Source: DASWJZ01 sp963814905
GTDB lineage: Bacteria > Pseudomonadota > Alphaproteobacteria > Rhizobiales > Afifellaceae
Assembly: GCA_963814905.1 (NCBI GenBank)
Contig: CAWFEM010000008.1
Span: 124,001 to 188,000 of the forward strand
Reading direction: 5' to 3'
Length of the DNA stretch: 64,000 nucleotides
Shown: positions 29,424 to 37,059 of the stretch, one piece after another
Layout of the letters: each line of letters opens with the position of its first letter
Position numbering within the stretch: position 1 is the stretch's first letter
Made by a program: the position numbers and the translations under genes
Notes under the pieces: generated by a model
What the model saw: the letters and a program-made list of their open reading frames with translations, nothing else
What the model was told of the DNA's origin: nothing
The model's database searches: none

Positions 29424-29590
29424 CGCCTTCGTGAAGCCGCTTCGGCGGGCGAAGCAAGGTCGAATGAGGCCATGCCCGGGCACGACGCATGATCCGGAGA
29501 GCATACCTTGGCCTTGACCCGGGGCGGGGGCCGCTCTTGGGGGCCGTGACGCGCCGAGGAGCGGGGCTTCACGCGCGCGGCGCGCTTGCA

Positions 29591-29619
29591 TTGCGGGCCG
29601 CGCCCGGATCGGCTATGAG
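29591..29619 (+). promoter_or_regulatory. Candidate promoter of tRNA-Arg
   Basis: TTGCGG (29591-29596), 17 bp, TATGAG (29614-29619), with the tRNA starting 24 bp downstream of the -10-like box. Confidence 0.5.
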
Positions 29620-29642
29620 CCGAGCTTGCGACTTGGACGCAA

Positions 29643-29719
29643 GCACCCGTAGCTCAGCTGGATAGAGTGCTGCCCTCCGAAGGCAGAGGTCACAGGTTCG
29701 AATCCTGTCGGGTGCGCCA
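29643..29719 (+). tRNA. tRNA-Arg (anticodon CCG)
   Basis: A 77-nt cloverleaf: acceptor arms GCACCCG / CGGGTGC, discriminator G and encoded CCA; D arm with AGCTCAGCTGGATAGAG; anticodon stem CTGCC/GGCAG with loop CTCCGAA giving anticodon CCG at 29677-29679; T arm ACAGGTTCGAATCCTGT. It reads arginine codon CGG. Confidence 0.97.
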
Positions 29720-29894
29720 ATCTTTTCAATAAGTTAGGGCGTTCGCTCAAGCGGCCTTTGCTTCCCGCGGAAGCATGGCGGAAGCAGCTGGAAGGGCGCT
29801 CTTGGACAGATTGTCGCGTTTTCGTCGGAGTGGCCCGCCTTGGCACCGTCGGCGGCACGCTCATGTTCGGTCTGCGCCAAAATCCGCGAGGAAT

Positions 29895-30026
29895 CTCCCT
29901 CGCCGTCTGATGGCCGAGATTGGCCTGAGCGAGCGCCGGAGCTGCCGGATCGTCGGTCTGGCGCGTTCGGTGCAGCAATATCATCCGGTCGTGCGCAACG
30001 ATGCCGAGGTCATCGCCCCGCTGCGT
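29895..30026 (+). pseudogene. Relic of IS3-family transposase OrfB
   Basis: In frame +3 this stretch reads RRLMAEIGLSERRSCRIVGL then ARSVQQYHPVVRNDAEVIAPLR, matching in pattern the start of IS3-group OrfB (typically ...GLSERRACRLVGLSRS...Y...RDD..LR.RL). Neither the DDE catalytic domain nor OrfA is present, and no terminal inverted repeats were seen. It lies 176 bp downstream of tRNA-Arg. The surrounding 29720-30240 stretch holds no other recognisable gene. Confidence 0.6.
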
Positions 30027-30240
30027 TCACCAGGAGAACCGGCTTCGGACGGCGAGATGGCAGCAACTGCCGTGTCGACGATATCTTTCTCGGTCGCCAT
30101 GTCATTTCTGATTGTCGCCGTCGGGTTTTATTCAGAGATCGGACAGCCGCTCGAAATGTCTTCGGCGCGGCGCCCGATCTCAGTGAAAGGCGTCAGTCGA
30201 TTGAACTGAGACCCAACGTTTTTTCGTGGATGGTCGACGC

Positions 30241-30738
30241 TCAGTTGGCGGGCGGAATCAGAACGGTGTCGATCACGTGGATTACGCCGTTAGAGGCTGC
30301 GATATCGGTCGCCGTAACCGTCGAGTCGTTGATCATCACCGCGTTGCCCTTGGTCGAAATATTCAGCATCGCCCCCTCGACAGTTTTCGCTTCGTCGAGC
30401 TTGACGACATCGGCGGCCATCACGTCACCGGGCACGACATGGTAAGTCAGGATGGCCGTAAGCTTTGCCTTGTTCTCCGGCTTCAGCAGGCTCTCGACCG
30501 TGCCGGCCGGCAGCTTGGCGAAGGCATCGTCGGTCGGGGCAAAGACAGTAAACGGTCCAGCTCCCTTCAGCGTGTCGACGAGACCGGCGGCGGTCAGCGC
30601 TGCCGCAAGCGTCTTAAACTGACCCGCTTCGACCGCGGTGTCGACGATGTCCTTGCCGGTCGCGTAGGCGCTTGAAGTCACAACCGCCAGGCCAATCGCC
30701 GTCGCGGCAAGAGCGGATTTCAAAGTATTGAGTGTCAT
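30241..30738 (-). CDS. Secreted fasciclin (FAS1) domain protein
   Basis: A 165-residue exported protein: signal peptide (about 1-26, cleavage after SSAYA) and one FAS1 domain with the H1 motif GPFTVFAPTDDAFAKLP, the YHVVPG block and H2 NGVIHVIDTVLIPP. FAS1 proteins of this size are secreted adhesin-like or stress-related proteins in many bacteria; the ligand is unknown. AGGGAAG lies ahead of ATG 30738. Divergent from an XRE-cupin regulator with palindromes in the spacer. Confidence 0.92.
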   Translation of the reverse strand: MTLNTLKSALAATAIGLAVVTSSAYATGKDIVDTAVEAGQFKTLAAALTAAGLVDTLKGAGPFTVFAPTDDAFAKLPAGTVESLLKPENKAKLTAILTYHVVPGDVMAADVVKLDEAKTVEGAMLNISTKGNAVMINDSTVTATDIAASNGVIHVIDTVLIPPAN

Positions 30739-30813
30739 GATTGATCTTCCCTGAGTTTGTAAGCGGCCCGTGTGGACCTTTCGATCGCGACCCGGACTGA
30801 CCGCGCTCGTAAT

Positions 30814-30828
30814 TTGCATATAGTGCAA
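30814..30828. promoter_or_regulatory. Inverted repeat in fasciclin/XRE spacer
   Basis: TTGCA-N5-TGCAA dyad between the divergent fasciclin and XRE-cupin genes, about 75 bp upstream of the fasciclin ATG. A candidate operator for the neighbouring regulator. Confidence 0.4.
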
Positions 30829-30855
30829 TCGATTTAGCACAACAGGCACATTATC

Positions 30856-30881
30856 GTGATGCGAATAGTAAGTTGCATCAC
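30856..30881. promoter_or_regulatory. Second inverted repeat upstream of XRE-cupin gene
   Basis: GTGATGC-N12-GCATCAC, 7-bp perfect arms, 51 bp upstream of ATG 30932. Its right half overlaps TTGCATCA, echoing the TTGCA of the first repeat. Probable autoregulatory site by position. Confidence 0.45.
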
Positions 30882-30931
30882 AAGACAAAAGCGCTATGGT
30901 GATTTGAATGGTGCGAAAGGAGTCCGGAGCA

Positions 30932-31516
30932 ATGCTCTCAGACGCGTTGGCCAAAGGCCTGGAGAGCTATCAGATCGGTCCAAAGATCCGTGCGCTGCGC
31001 CTGGAGAAGAACCTTGGGCTCGTACAGCTCGGCGAACACACGGGCCTTTCCTCGGGCATGCTGTCGAAGATCGAACGCGGACAGCTTTTCCCGACGCTGC
31101 CAACCCTGCTCAAGATCGCTATGGTCTTCGGCGTCGGCCTTGAGCACTTCTTCATCGATACAACCGACCTGCCGACCGTTGCAGTCGTCAGGAAAGAGGA
31201 CCGTATTCGCTTGCCAGACCGTCCAAAAGAAGGATCGCCGACATATTTTTTTGAGAGCCTCGATTTTCCTGTAAGCGACCGCAAGATGGAGGCCTACTAT
31301 GCGGAATTCGAGCCGCACTCAACTCCGACTGAGCCTCACCAACATTCGGGCGCAGAAATCATTTATGTGATCTCTGGGCACCTCGTCGTGAATGTTGACG
31401 GCGAAGACACGCAGCTCGGCGAAGGCGACTCAATGTACTTTGACTCGGGCTTTCCTCATAGCTACCGCCGACAAGGGAGAGCGGCCTGCTCGGCCATCGT
31501 CGTTGTCGCTCGCTAG
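30932..31516 (+). CDS. XRE family regulator with C-terminal cupin
   Basis: A 194-residue two-domain regulator: an XRE helix-turn-helix (about 12-70: IRALRLEKNLGLVQLGEHTG, then LSKIERGQLFPTLPTLLKIA) and a cupin sensor (about 105-190: HQHSGAEIIYVISGHLVVNV). Proteins of this layout regulate small-molecule catabolism or stress genes. ATG 30932 has AGGAGTCCGGAG upstream and is preferred to ATG 30908. Likely controls the divergent fasciclin gene and itself. Confidence 0.88.
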   Translation: MLSDALAKGLESYQIGPKIRALRLEKNLGLVQLGEHTGLSSGMLSKIERGQLFPTLPTLLKIAMVFGVGLEHFFIDTTDLPTVAVVRKEDRIRLPDRPKEGSPTYFFESLDFPVSDRKMEAYYAEFEPHSTPTEPHQHSGAEIIYVISGHLVVNVDGEDTQLGEGDSMYFDSGFPHSYRRQGRAACSAIVVVAR

Positions 31517-31611
31517 AAATCGCTGCCGGCTCATAAAGCCGGTTTCGCTTTGACGACGTTTCGCCTGATCCCGGAAAGCTCAATTAGAGACTTCAATCGA
31601 GGAGCCATTGA

Positions 31612-32097
31612 GTGGATATCTCTTCGACCATCGGACTCGCTGGCTTCATCGCCGCCTGCTTCCTCGCTGCTCTGACGGGCGCTTTTTTTCGTCCGGGCGA
31701 ATGGTACGACCGCCTGAAGAAGCCGTCTTGGCGGCCGCCGAACCGGATTTTCGCGCCGGTATGGACAATTCTGTATTTCACGATCGCCATCTCCGGTTGG
31801 TTGGTTTGGCAGCGAGCGGGTTTTGCCGGGGCGGCATTGCCACTCGCGGTCTATGCTGTGCAGCTCGCTCTGAACGCCGCTTGGACGCCGCTTTTCTTTG
31901 GCCTGCACCGTCCCGATCTCGGCTTCCTGGACATTGTGCTGGTGTGGCTGTCCATCGTCGCAACGAGCGCCCTTTTCTACCCAATCTACCCGGGGGCGGC
32001 TTTGTTGCTCATACCCTACCTGGCCTGGGTCACCTTTGCCGCGGCACTCAATTTCGCCGTCTGGCGTCTCAATCGCGCGGCCGCCACGCAAGACTAA
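31612..32097 (+). CDS. tspO: TspO/MBR family tryptophan-rich sensory protein
   Basis: A five-helix membrane protein of 161 residues with the family's tryptophans and prolines (KPSWRPPNRIFAPVWTILYF, NAAWTPLFFGLHRPDLGFLDI). TspO binds tetrapyrroles and regulates photosynthesis or stress genes in Alphaproteobacteria. It begins with GTG preceded by GAGGAG. Convergent with the cyclase gene. Confidence 0.92.
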   Translation: MDISSTIGLAGFIAACFLAALTGAFFRPGEWYDRLKKPSWRPPNRIFAPVWTILYFTIAISGWLVWQRAGFAGAALPLAVYAVQLALNAAWTPLFFGLHRPDLGFLDIVLVWLSIVATSALFYPIYPGAALLLIPYLAWVTFAAALNFAVWRLNRAAATQD

Positions 32098-32140
32098 TCA
32101 AGGCCGCACGTTCGTCACATTTTTCAGGGGAACCCGCCGA

Positions 32141-33241
32141 TCAGGCGCACGTCCACACCTGTACGGGCAAACTCACACCCCTTAAACGGTGGTGGCCCGC
32201 ATCGGTAAGTCGTGTCCGCCCTCTTGGCTTTTTGCCACTTTCCTCGCAAGCTCGTTCGATCAAAGACTGGCTAGCAACAAGCCGCACGTTCAGACCTCGG
32301 CACAGCTCCTGCATTCTGCTCGCGGTGTTTACGGTGTCGCCAATGGCCGTAAAACTCATGGACTCGCGAGTGCCAATATCGCCGAGGACAGCTATTCCAA
32401 AATTGACGCTGATTCCAAAATCAATGCGGCTGCGGCCGGCTCTGGTTCGCTTTGAGTTCCAGCGCTCCATTTCCTCCATCATTTCGATTGCTGCTTTCAG
32501 TGCATTGGTGGCTTCCGACCCCGTGGGGTTTGGGACGCCGAACAGCGCCATCAGGGCGTCACCGGAGAACTTCTCAACGGAGCCGCCTTGGGCAAAGATC
32601 ACCCTTGCCAGCCGTCGATAGAAGGAGCGAAGAAGAGCGACGACGCGCTCCGGCGGCAGGCTCTCGCTCAGCCCAACAAATCCGACGATATCAACGAAGA
32701 GAACAGCTATCTCCTGTCGACGCACTGGGCCGAGGGGGCGATCTCTTTGTGCCAACGTCTCAACCATCCCCGGCGAGAAGTAGCGGGCCAGATTCGTCTT
32801 CTTCCTGTCCGACTCGCGAGCCGCCGCTTGCGCCTTGGCGAGCCGCGTCTCAGCCTCGACACGCGCACTCACGTCACGCTGAACCGCGACGAAATGAGCA
32901 ATGCGCCCGGTCGCGTCTCGCAGCGGCGTAATCGACCATTCCATCACAAATTCAGTGCCGTCCTTGCGGTAGTTGACCGCCTGACCTTCCCAGCGATCTC
33001 CGCGTCTCAATGTTTCCTGCATCCCGAAGAATACGGACGGATCGGTCTTCTCCCCCTGAAGGATGCGCGGCGACTTGCCGACAACCTCTTCGGCCGTCCA
33101 TCCCGTCATGCGCTCAAAATTCGGGTTAACATAGACAATTGCGGGTCCCGGCGGTTCCAGATCAGCAACAGTGACCAAGATGCTTTCAGATGCCGCTTCA
33201 AGCACGGCAGATGCATCAATTCCGCTTTCATCGAATCTCAC
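32141..33241 (-). CDS. PAS (LOV-like) class III adenylate cyclase
   Basis: About 366 residues. A PAS domain (about 15-125) is followed by a short coiled segment and a class III cyclase domain (about 165-350). The cyclase keeps both metal aspartates (FVDIVGF, FSGDALMA), the lysine of VEKFSGD and the IGDTVNTASRM block, so it should be active. The PAS resembles LOV (RILQGEKTDP, NYRKDGTEF, FVAVQRDVS), but the flavin-reactive cysteine of NCRFLQ is replaced (SPRILQ). GTG 33241 with GGGAG upstream is the chosen start; longer starts exist. Confidence 0.82.
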   Translation of the reverse strand: MRFDESGIDASAVLEAASESILVTVADLEPPGPAIVYVNPNFERMTGWTAEEVVGKSPRILQGEKTDPSVFFGMQETLRRGDRWEGQAVNYRKDGTEFVMEWSITPLRDATGRIAHFVAVQRDVSARVEAETRLAKAQAAARESDRKKTNLARYFSPGMVETLAQRDRPLGPVRRQEIAVLFVDIVGFVGLSESLPPERVVALLRSFYRRLARVIFAQGGSVEKFSGDALMALFGVPNPTGSEATNALKAAIEMMEEMERWNSKRTRAGRSRIDFGISVNFGIAVLGDIGTRESMSFTAIGDTVNTASRMQELCRGLNVRLVASQSLIERACEESGKKPRGRTRLTDAGHHRLRGVSLPVQVWTCA

Positions 33242-33299
33242 CCTGGACTCTCCCGATAACAGCCGAAAAGCGTTGCCGCCTCCATGATCTAGGCCGAAG

Positions 33300-33340
33300 C
33301 GACATAGTGCCTGAGGGCGCAGCCCTCTCACTCTATGTCG
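33300..33340. other. Nested perfect hairpin upstream of the cyclase gene
   Basis: Outer arms CGACATAG / CTATGTCG and inner arms GAGGGC / GCCCTC around a GCA loop, with symmetrical 5-nt internal loops. It lies 60-100 bp upstream of the cyclase GTG, inside its likely leader. No T-run follows on either strand. Confidence 0.7.
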
Positions 33341-33431
33341 GTTGATTGAAATAACAGAGGGGCCACGATTGCGGGCACTCGTGCGATGGAACCTAAAAGC
33401 GTAGGGCATAGTCGGCGAGCTTGGCGCCTAG

Positions 33432-33452
33432 AGGTCGGGTGGCTCCCGACCT
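33432..33452. other. Perfect 8-bp hairpin
   Basis: AGGTCGGG-TGGCT-CCCGACCT. Part of the 364-bp gap 33242-33605 between the cyclase and aroQ, which otherwise holds no recognisable gene. Without a T-run it is not a standard terminator. Confidence 0.6.
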
Positions 33453-33605
33453 GGGCGAGAGACAGGCAGAAGGGATCCGCGCTCTGCGCCGTGGCAAACC
33501 CAACTCGACGATACTTCCTCCTCATGGCCTTCGCTCCACGCCCTTATTCCCAGGTACGTGTTGCGTCGATCAGTTGAGAGCACTACCAAAACGGACCTTG
33601 ACCTT

Positions 33606-34040
33606 TTATGACCGGACCCCTTCCGCGATCGCTCGCACGGCGGCGCGATAGCCGGCCGGACCGAGGCCGGCGATCACCGCGGTTGCAACGAGCGACACGT
33701 AGGAGCGGTGATAGTGGGCCTCCCGCTTGTGGATATTGGAGATGTGCACCTCGACGATCGGTCCGGGAAACATCTTGAGGGAATCAAGAAGCGCAATTGA
33801 GGTGAAGGAGTAGCCGGCGGGGTTGATCACGATCCCGCACGCGCTCTCGATCGCCTCCTGAACCCACTCGACAAGTTCGCCCTCATGGTTCGTCTGTCGG
33901 AAGTCGATGGCATGGCCTGGAACTTCCGCCCGGCACATCGCCTCAATGTCTGCCAGGTTGGTCGTTCCGTAGATATGCGGCTCGCGTGTGCCGAGGCGGT
34001 TTAAATTCGGCCCGTTCAGAACGAAAATTGGTTTTGACAT
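33606..34040 (-). CDS. aroQ: Type II 3-dehydroquinate dehydratase (catabolic context)
   Basis: A 144-residue type II dehydroquinase interconverting 3-dehydroquinate and 3-dehydroshikimate. It starts FVLNGPNLNRLGTREPHIYG with the catalytic Tyr loop, and keeps NPAGYSFTSIALLDSL and the VEVHISNIHKRE block. Last gene of the TRAP operon, 9 bp after dctM, next to QuiC and a quinate/shikimate dehydrogenase. It is therefore more likely the catabolic enzyme than the biosynthetic one. Confidence 0.93.
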   Translation of the reverse strand: MSKPIFVLNGPNLNRLGTREPHIYGTTNLADIEAMCRAEVPGHAIDFRQTNHEGELVEWVQEAIESACGIVINPAGYSFTSIALLDSLKMFPGPIVEVHISNIHKREAHYHRSYVSLVATAVIAGLGPAGYRAAVRAIAEGVRS

Positions 34041-34049
34041 CGATCTCTC

Positions 34050-35351
34050 CTATCCGGCGTAGCCGAGCAGCCGCGGGAGCCACAGGACGACATCGGGAAC
34101 AAAAGTGATGAGTGCGAGCGCCGTGAGCAATGCGACCAGGAACGGGAGCACGTCGCGGACGATTTCCAAGAGACCCGTGCGGGCGATGTTCGCGACGATG
34201 AAAAGAAGCAGCCCGTAAGGCGGCGTGATCAGACCGATCATCAGGTTGACGACCACGACGACACCGAAGTGCACCATGTCGATTCCCAGCGCCCGCGCGG
34301 TCGGAATGAAGATCGGCACGATGACGAGCAGAATGGTCGTACCCTCGAGCACGCAGCCGAGGACGAGGAGGGTCAGATTGACGATGATCAGAAAGGACGT
34401 GGGCGAGAGCTGCATCCCGTCGAGCATCGCGGCGAGACTGTACGGGATGTTTTCGATGGTGACGACGTAGTTGAAGACGAGTGCGCCGCCGATCAGAAGT
34501 CCGATGGATGCGCTCGACCGCGCACTTGCAAGGACGGCGCCGTAGAGCTGTCGCGCGGAGACGTCGCGATAAAGCACGATTGAGATGAACAGCGCGTAGG
34601 CTGCCGCCACGGCCGCTGCCTCGGTCGGAGTCGTAACGCCCCCGTAAATTCCTCCGAGCAGGATCACCGGCATCAGCAGCGCGGGCAAAGCGCGAAGCGT
34701 GGTGGCGGGGAGCGCTCTTATCTCCACCGGCGGTTCCACAGGGAAATTTCGTCGGCGCGCAATGACGGCGTTCATCGTCATTAGCGCGGCTGCCATCAGC
34801 AGCCCCGGCACGGCGCCGCCGAGAAAGAGGTATCCGATCGATGCATCCGAAACGAGCGCGAAGAGAACCATCGGGATCGACGGCGGAATGATCGGCCCGA
34901 TCACGGCGCCGGCGGCGGTGATGGCGGCCGCGTAGCTCCGCGGATAACGGCCATCGCGCACCATCATTTTGATGATAAGCCGGCCGATGCCGACGGCGTC
35001 CGCGATGGCGGACCCGGACATTCCGGCGAAGATCACGCTCTGCACCACGTTGACGTGACCGAGCCCGCCACGAAATCGGCCAACGATGGCGTTGCAGAAG
35101 TCGAGCAGCCGATTGGAGAGGCTCCCGACATTCATCAGCTCGGCGGAGAGAATGAAGAGTGGGATGGCGAGGAGCACGAAACTGCCCCGCAGGCCCTGCA
35201 GCAACTGCTCCGCTGCGATGCTCATGTCCTGTCCGGCGGAGATCAGGTAGACGATCGATCCCGCGATCATGGCGTAGCCAATCGGCAGGCCGAGGATCGC
35301 AAGCCCTGTGATCGCGATGAGGCAGATCGAGAACGGGCTGGCGAAACTCAT
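34050..35351 (-). CDS. TRAP transporter large permease (DctM)
   Basis: A 433-residue DctM subunit with about 12 transmembrane segments and the family's repeats (AGMSGSAIADAVGIG, PPSIPMVLFALVSDASIG, TPTEAAAVAAAYAL, LITPPYGLLLF). It forms the Na+-driven channel of a tripartite importer. It overlaps the small subunit by four bases. The frame is open upstream, but MSFASPFSICLI at 35351 fits the family. Probable substrate quinate or shikimate, from neighbours. Confidence 0.93.
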   Translation of the reverse strand: MSFASPFSICLIAITGLAILGLPIGYAMIAGSIVYLISAGQDMSIAAEQLLQGLRGSFVLLAIPLFILSAELMNVGSLSNRLLDFCNAIVGRFRGGLGHVNVVQSVIFAGMSGSAIADAVGIGRLIIKMMVRDGRYPRSYAAAITAAGAVIGPIIPPSIPMVLFALVSDASIGYLFLGGAVPGLLMAAALMTMNAVIARRRNFPVEPPVEIRALPATTLRALPALLMPVILLGGIYGGVTTPTEAAAVAAAYALFISIVLYRDVSARQLYGAVLASARSSASIGLLIGGALVFNYVVTIENIPYSLAAMLDGMQLSPTSFLIIVNLTLLVLGCVLEGTTILLVIVPIFIPTARALGIDMVHFGVVVVVNLMIGLITPPYGLLLFIVANIARTGLLEIVRDVLPFLVALLTALALITFVPDVVLWLPRLLGYAG

Positions 35352-35860
35352 TCTTCCCTCAGCAACGAGGGGTCGGTGATTTCGACGGGCTCGCCGCGCA
35401 ACGCCTTGAAGCCAAGCCAGAGATAGCGTGCGATGGCCGCGACAGCGAACAGGAGATAGACCGAGAAAAGGTAGTCCAAGCGTATGGCGATGTATGACGC
35501 GCGCTCCACCTTCATGAAGGTGACATAGTCGAATACGGCGGGGAGCGACCATGCGAAAAGGGCGACGACGGCGAGGGCCGTCACGATCGTGAAGCCACGG
35601 CGCATCCGATCGCTGACCGCGCCATAGAGGATATCGAAGCGGATTTCGTCGCGCTCCGTTACGACGAAGGCGCCGCCCCACAGCACCAGCCACATCCAGG
35701 CGAGCGTGCTGACTTCGAGCGTCCAGCCGACCGGCCAGCCGAGCACGTAGCGGAACAGGATCTGCAGCAGAAACGAGACGAAGACGGTGGCGAGCAGCGC
35801 GACGGCCACGACTTCGGCGAGCCACCGCATCCACCGGACGATCGCGGAGAGGACAGTCAT
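35348..35860 (-). CDS. TRAP transporter small permease (DctQ)
   Basis: About 170 residues with four transmembrane helices and the DctQ block RYVLGWPVGWTLEVSTLAWMW. ATG 35860 (MTVLSAIVRWM) puts the first helix at the usual distance; an alternative ATG at 35902 would add 14 residues. It partners the large permease, overlapping it by four bases. Confidence 0.85.
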   Translation of the reverse strand: MTVLSAIVRWMRWLAEVVAVALLATVFVSFLLQILFRYVLGWPVGWTLEVSTLAWMWLVLWGGAFVVTERDEIRFDILYGAVSDRMRRGFTIVTALAVVALFAWSLPAVFDYVTFMKVERASYIAIRLDYLFSVYLLFAVAAIARYLWLGFKALRGEPVEITDPSLLREE

Positions 35861-35956
35861 CACCGAAGCGCCCGATTGCTGATGAAACGCCGCGGGGATC
35901 ATGCCGCGCGGCGCGGTCTCCCGCCACCAGGCCGGAGACCGGTGTCCGGAAGGAAA

Positions 35957-36946
35957 TTACATCGCGTTGATCTTGTCGAGCATGCCCGCCGGCCAGTCCT
36001 TGGCGAAGTCGGACTCAAGATACTTCTTCTGGGCGTATTCGCGGAAGGCGGCAAGGTCGGGCTCGTAAACCTTCAGCCCCTTATCCTTGAAGAACTGCAC
36101 GAGTTCCGCCTCGCGGGCGACGTGCTTGCCCGTGCTCCAGTCAATCGCTTTGTTGACCTCGGTCTCGAGCTTCTGTTGCTGGTCGGCGCTGAGCGAATCC
36201 CAGGTTTTCTTCGAGACGACGAACAGGTCGAAGCCGATGAGGTGGCTGGTCAGCACGATCTGCGACGTCACCTCGTAGAACTTCATGTTGTAGTCGTTGG
36301 GAAGCGGGTTGTCCTGGCCGTCGATCGCGCCGGTCTGCAGCCCGGTGTAGACCTCGGCGTAAGCCATCGGCGTCGGATTGGCGCCGAGCGCGGTGCCGAG
36401 GAACTGCCACGCGTCGCCGCCCGGCATGCGGAGCTTGACGCCGGCCATATCCGCCGGCGTCTTGATCTCCTTGTCGGGCTTCAGGTTCACCTGACGGGCG
36501 CCGAAATAGACCGGAGCGACGATGTGGATGCCGAGCTGATCCTCGGCCATCTTCACCATCTCCTTTCCGGCGTCGCTCTCGAAGAATTTCTTCAGATGAT
36601 CGGCGTCGCGGAAGAGGTAGGCGGCGGTAAGAAGCGACCACGCTGGAAGCTGGTTTGCGATGTCCTGCGGCGCGACGATGCCGGTCTCGAGATTGCCGCG
36701 CTGGAGGGCGACGAGCTCCGTTCCCTGCTTGAAGAGCGTGGCGCCGAAGTGCGGCTCGAATGTGAAGTCGTCCTTCAGCGCGTCGCCGAGCTGACGCATC
36801 GCGTCGGCGCGGATGTCGGTGTCGCTGAAGACGGCCGAGAATTTCAGCGTGGGCTTGTCCTGCGCGAGCGCACCGCCGGCGACGCCGACAGCAGCAAGCA
36901 TCGCGCTTGCCAGGATAGCGGCACGACGGCTGATCGAGAATTTCAT
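35957..36946 (-). CDS. TRAP transporter substrate-binding protein (DctP)
   Basis: A 329-residue periplasmic binding protein with a signal peptide (about 1-28, MKFSISRRAAILASAM... ending GALAQ) and DctP-family blocks such as VKLRMPGGDAWQFLGTALGANPTP and EVYTGLQTGAIDGQDNP, the latter including the conserved Arg that binds carboxylates. ATG 36946 has GGGAGGAG upstream. First gene of dctP-dctQ-dctM-aroQ, with a candidate TetR operator 64 bp ahead. Confidence 0.93.
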   Translation of the reverse strand: MKFSISRRAAILASAMLAAVGVAGGALAQDKPTLKFSAVFSDTDIRADAMRQLGDALKDDFTFEPHFGATLFKQGTELVALQRGNLETGIVAPQDIANQLPAWSLLTAAYLFRDADHLKKFFESDAGKEMVKMAEDQLGIHIVAPVYFGARQVNLKPDKEIKTPADMAGVKLRMPGGDAWQFLGTALGANPTPMAYAEVYTGLQTGAIDGQDNPLPNDYNMKFYEVTSQIVLTSHLIGFDLFVVSKKTWDSLSADQQQKLETEVNKAIDWSTGKHVAREAELVQFFKDKGLKVYEPDLAAFREYAQKKYLESDFAKDWPAGMLDKINAM

Positions 36947-37009
36947 GATCTCCTCCCTTGGCGGAGCAGGCTTCGTTCCGGCCTGCACTTGAATTTGCAA
37001 TAAATATGG

Positions 37010-37023
37010 ACGAAATAGTTCGT
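37010..37023. promoter_or_regulatory. Candidate TetR operator before dctP
   Basis: ACGAA-ATAG-TTCGT in the context TGGACGAA..AGTTCGT, matching the site at 38030-38043. It sits 64 bp upstream of the dctP ATG, between aroE and the TRAP operon. Confidence 0.65.
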
Positions 37024-37059
37024 TTATGTCAACGCGCAGGAATGCTTCTCTTCCGGTGC

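Noticed and set aside
33242..33605. Insertion sequence or CRISPR-like repeats between cyclase and aroQ
   Set aside because: Two hairpins only; no transposase, no repeated spacers.
35876..37003. Long plus-strand frame opposite dctP
   Set aside because: Shadow of the binding-protein gene; no coherent family.
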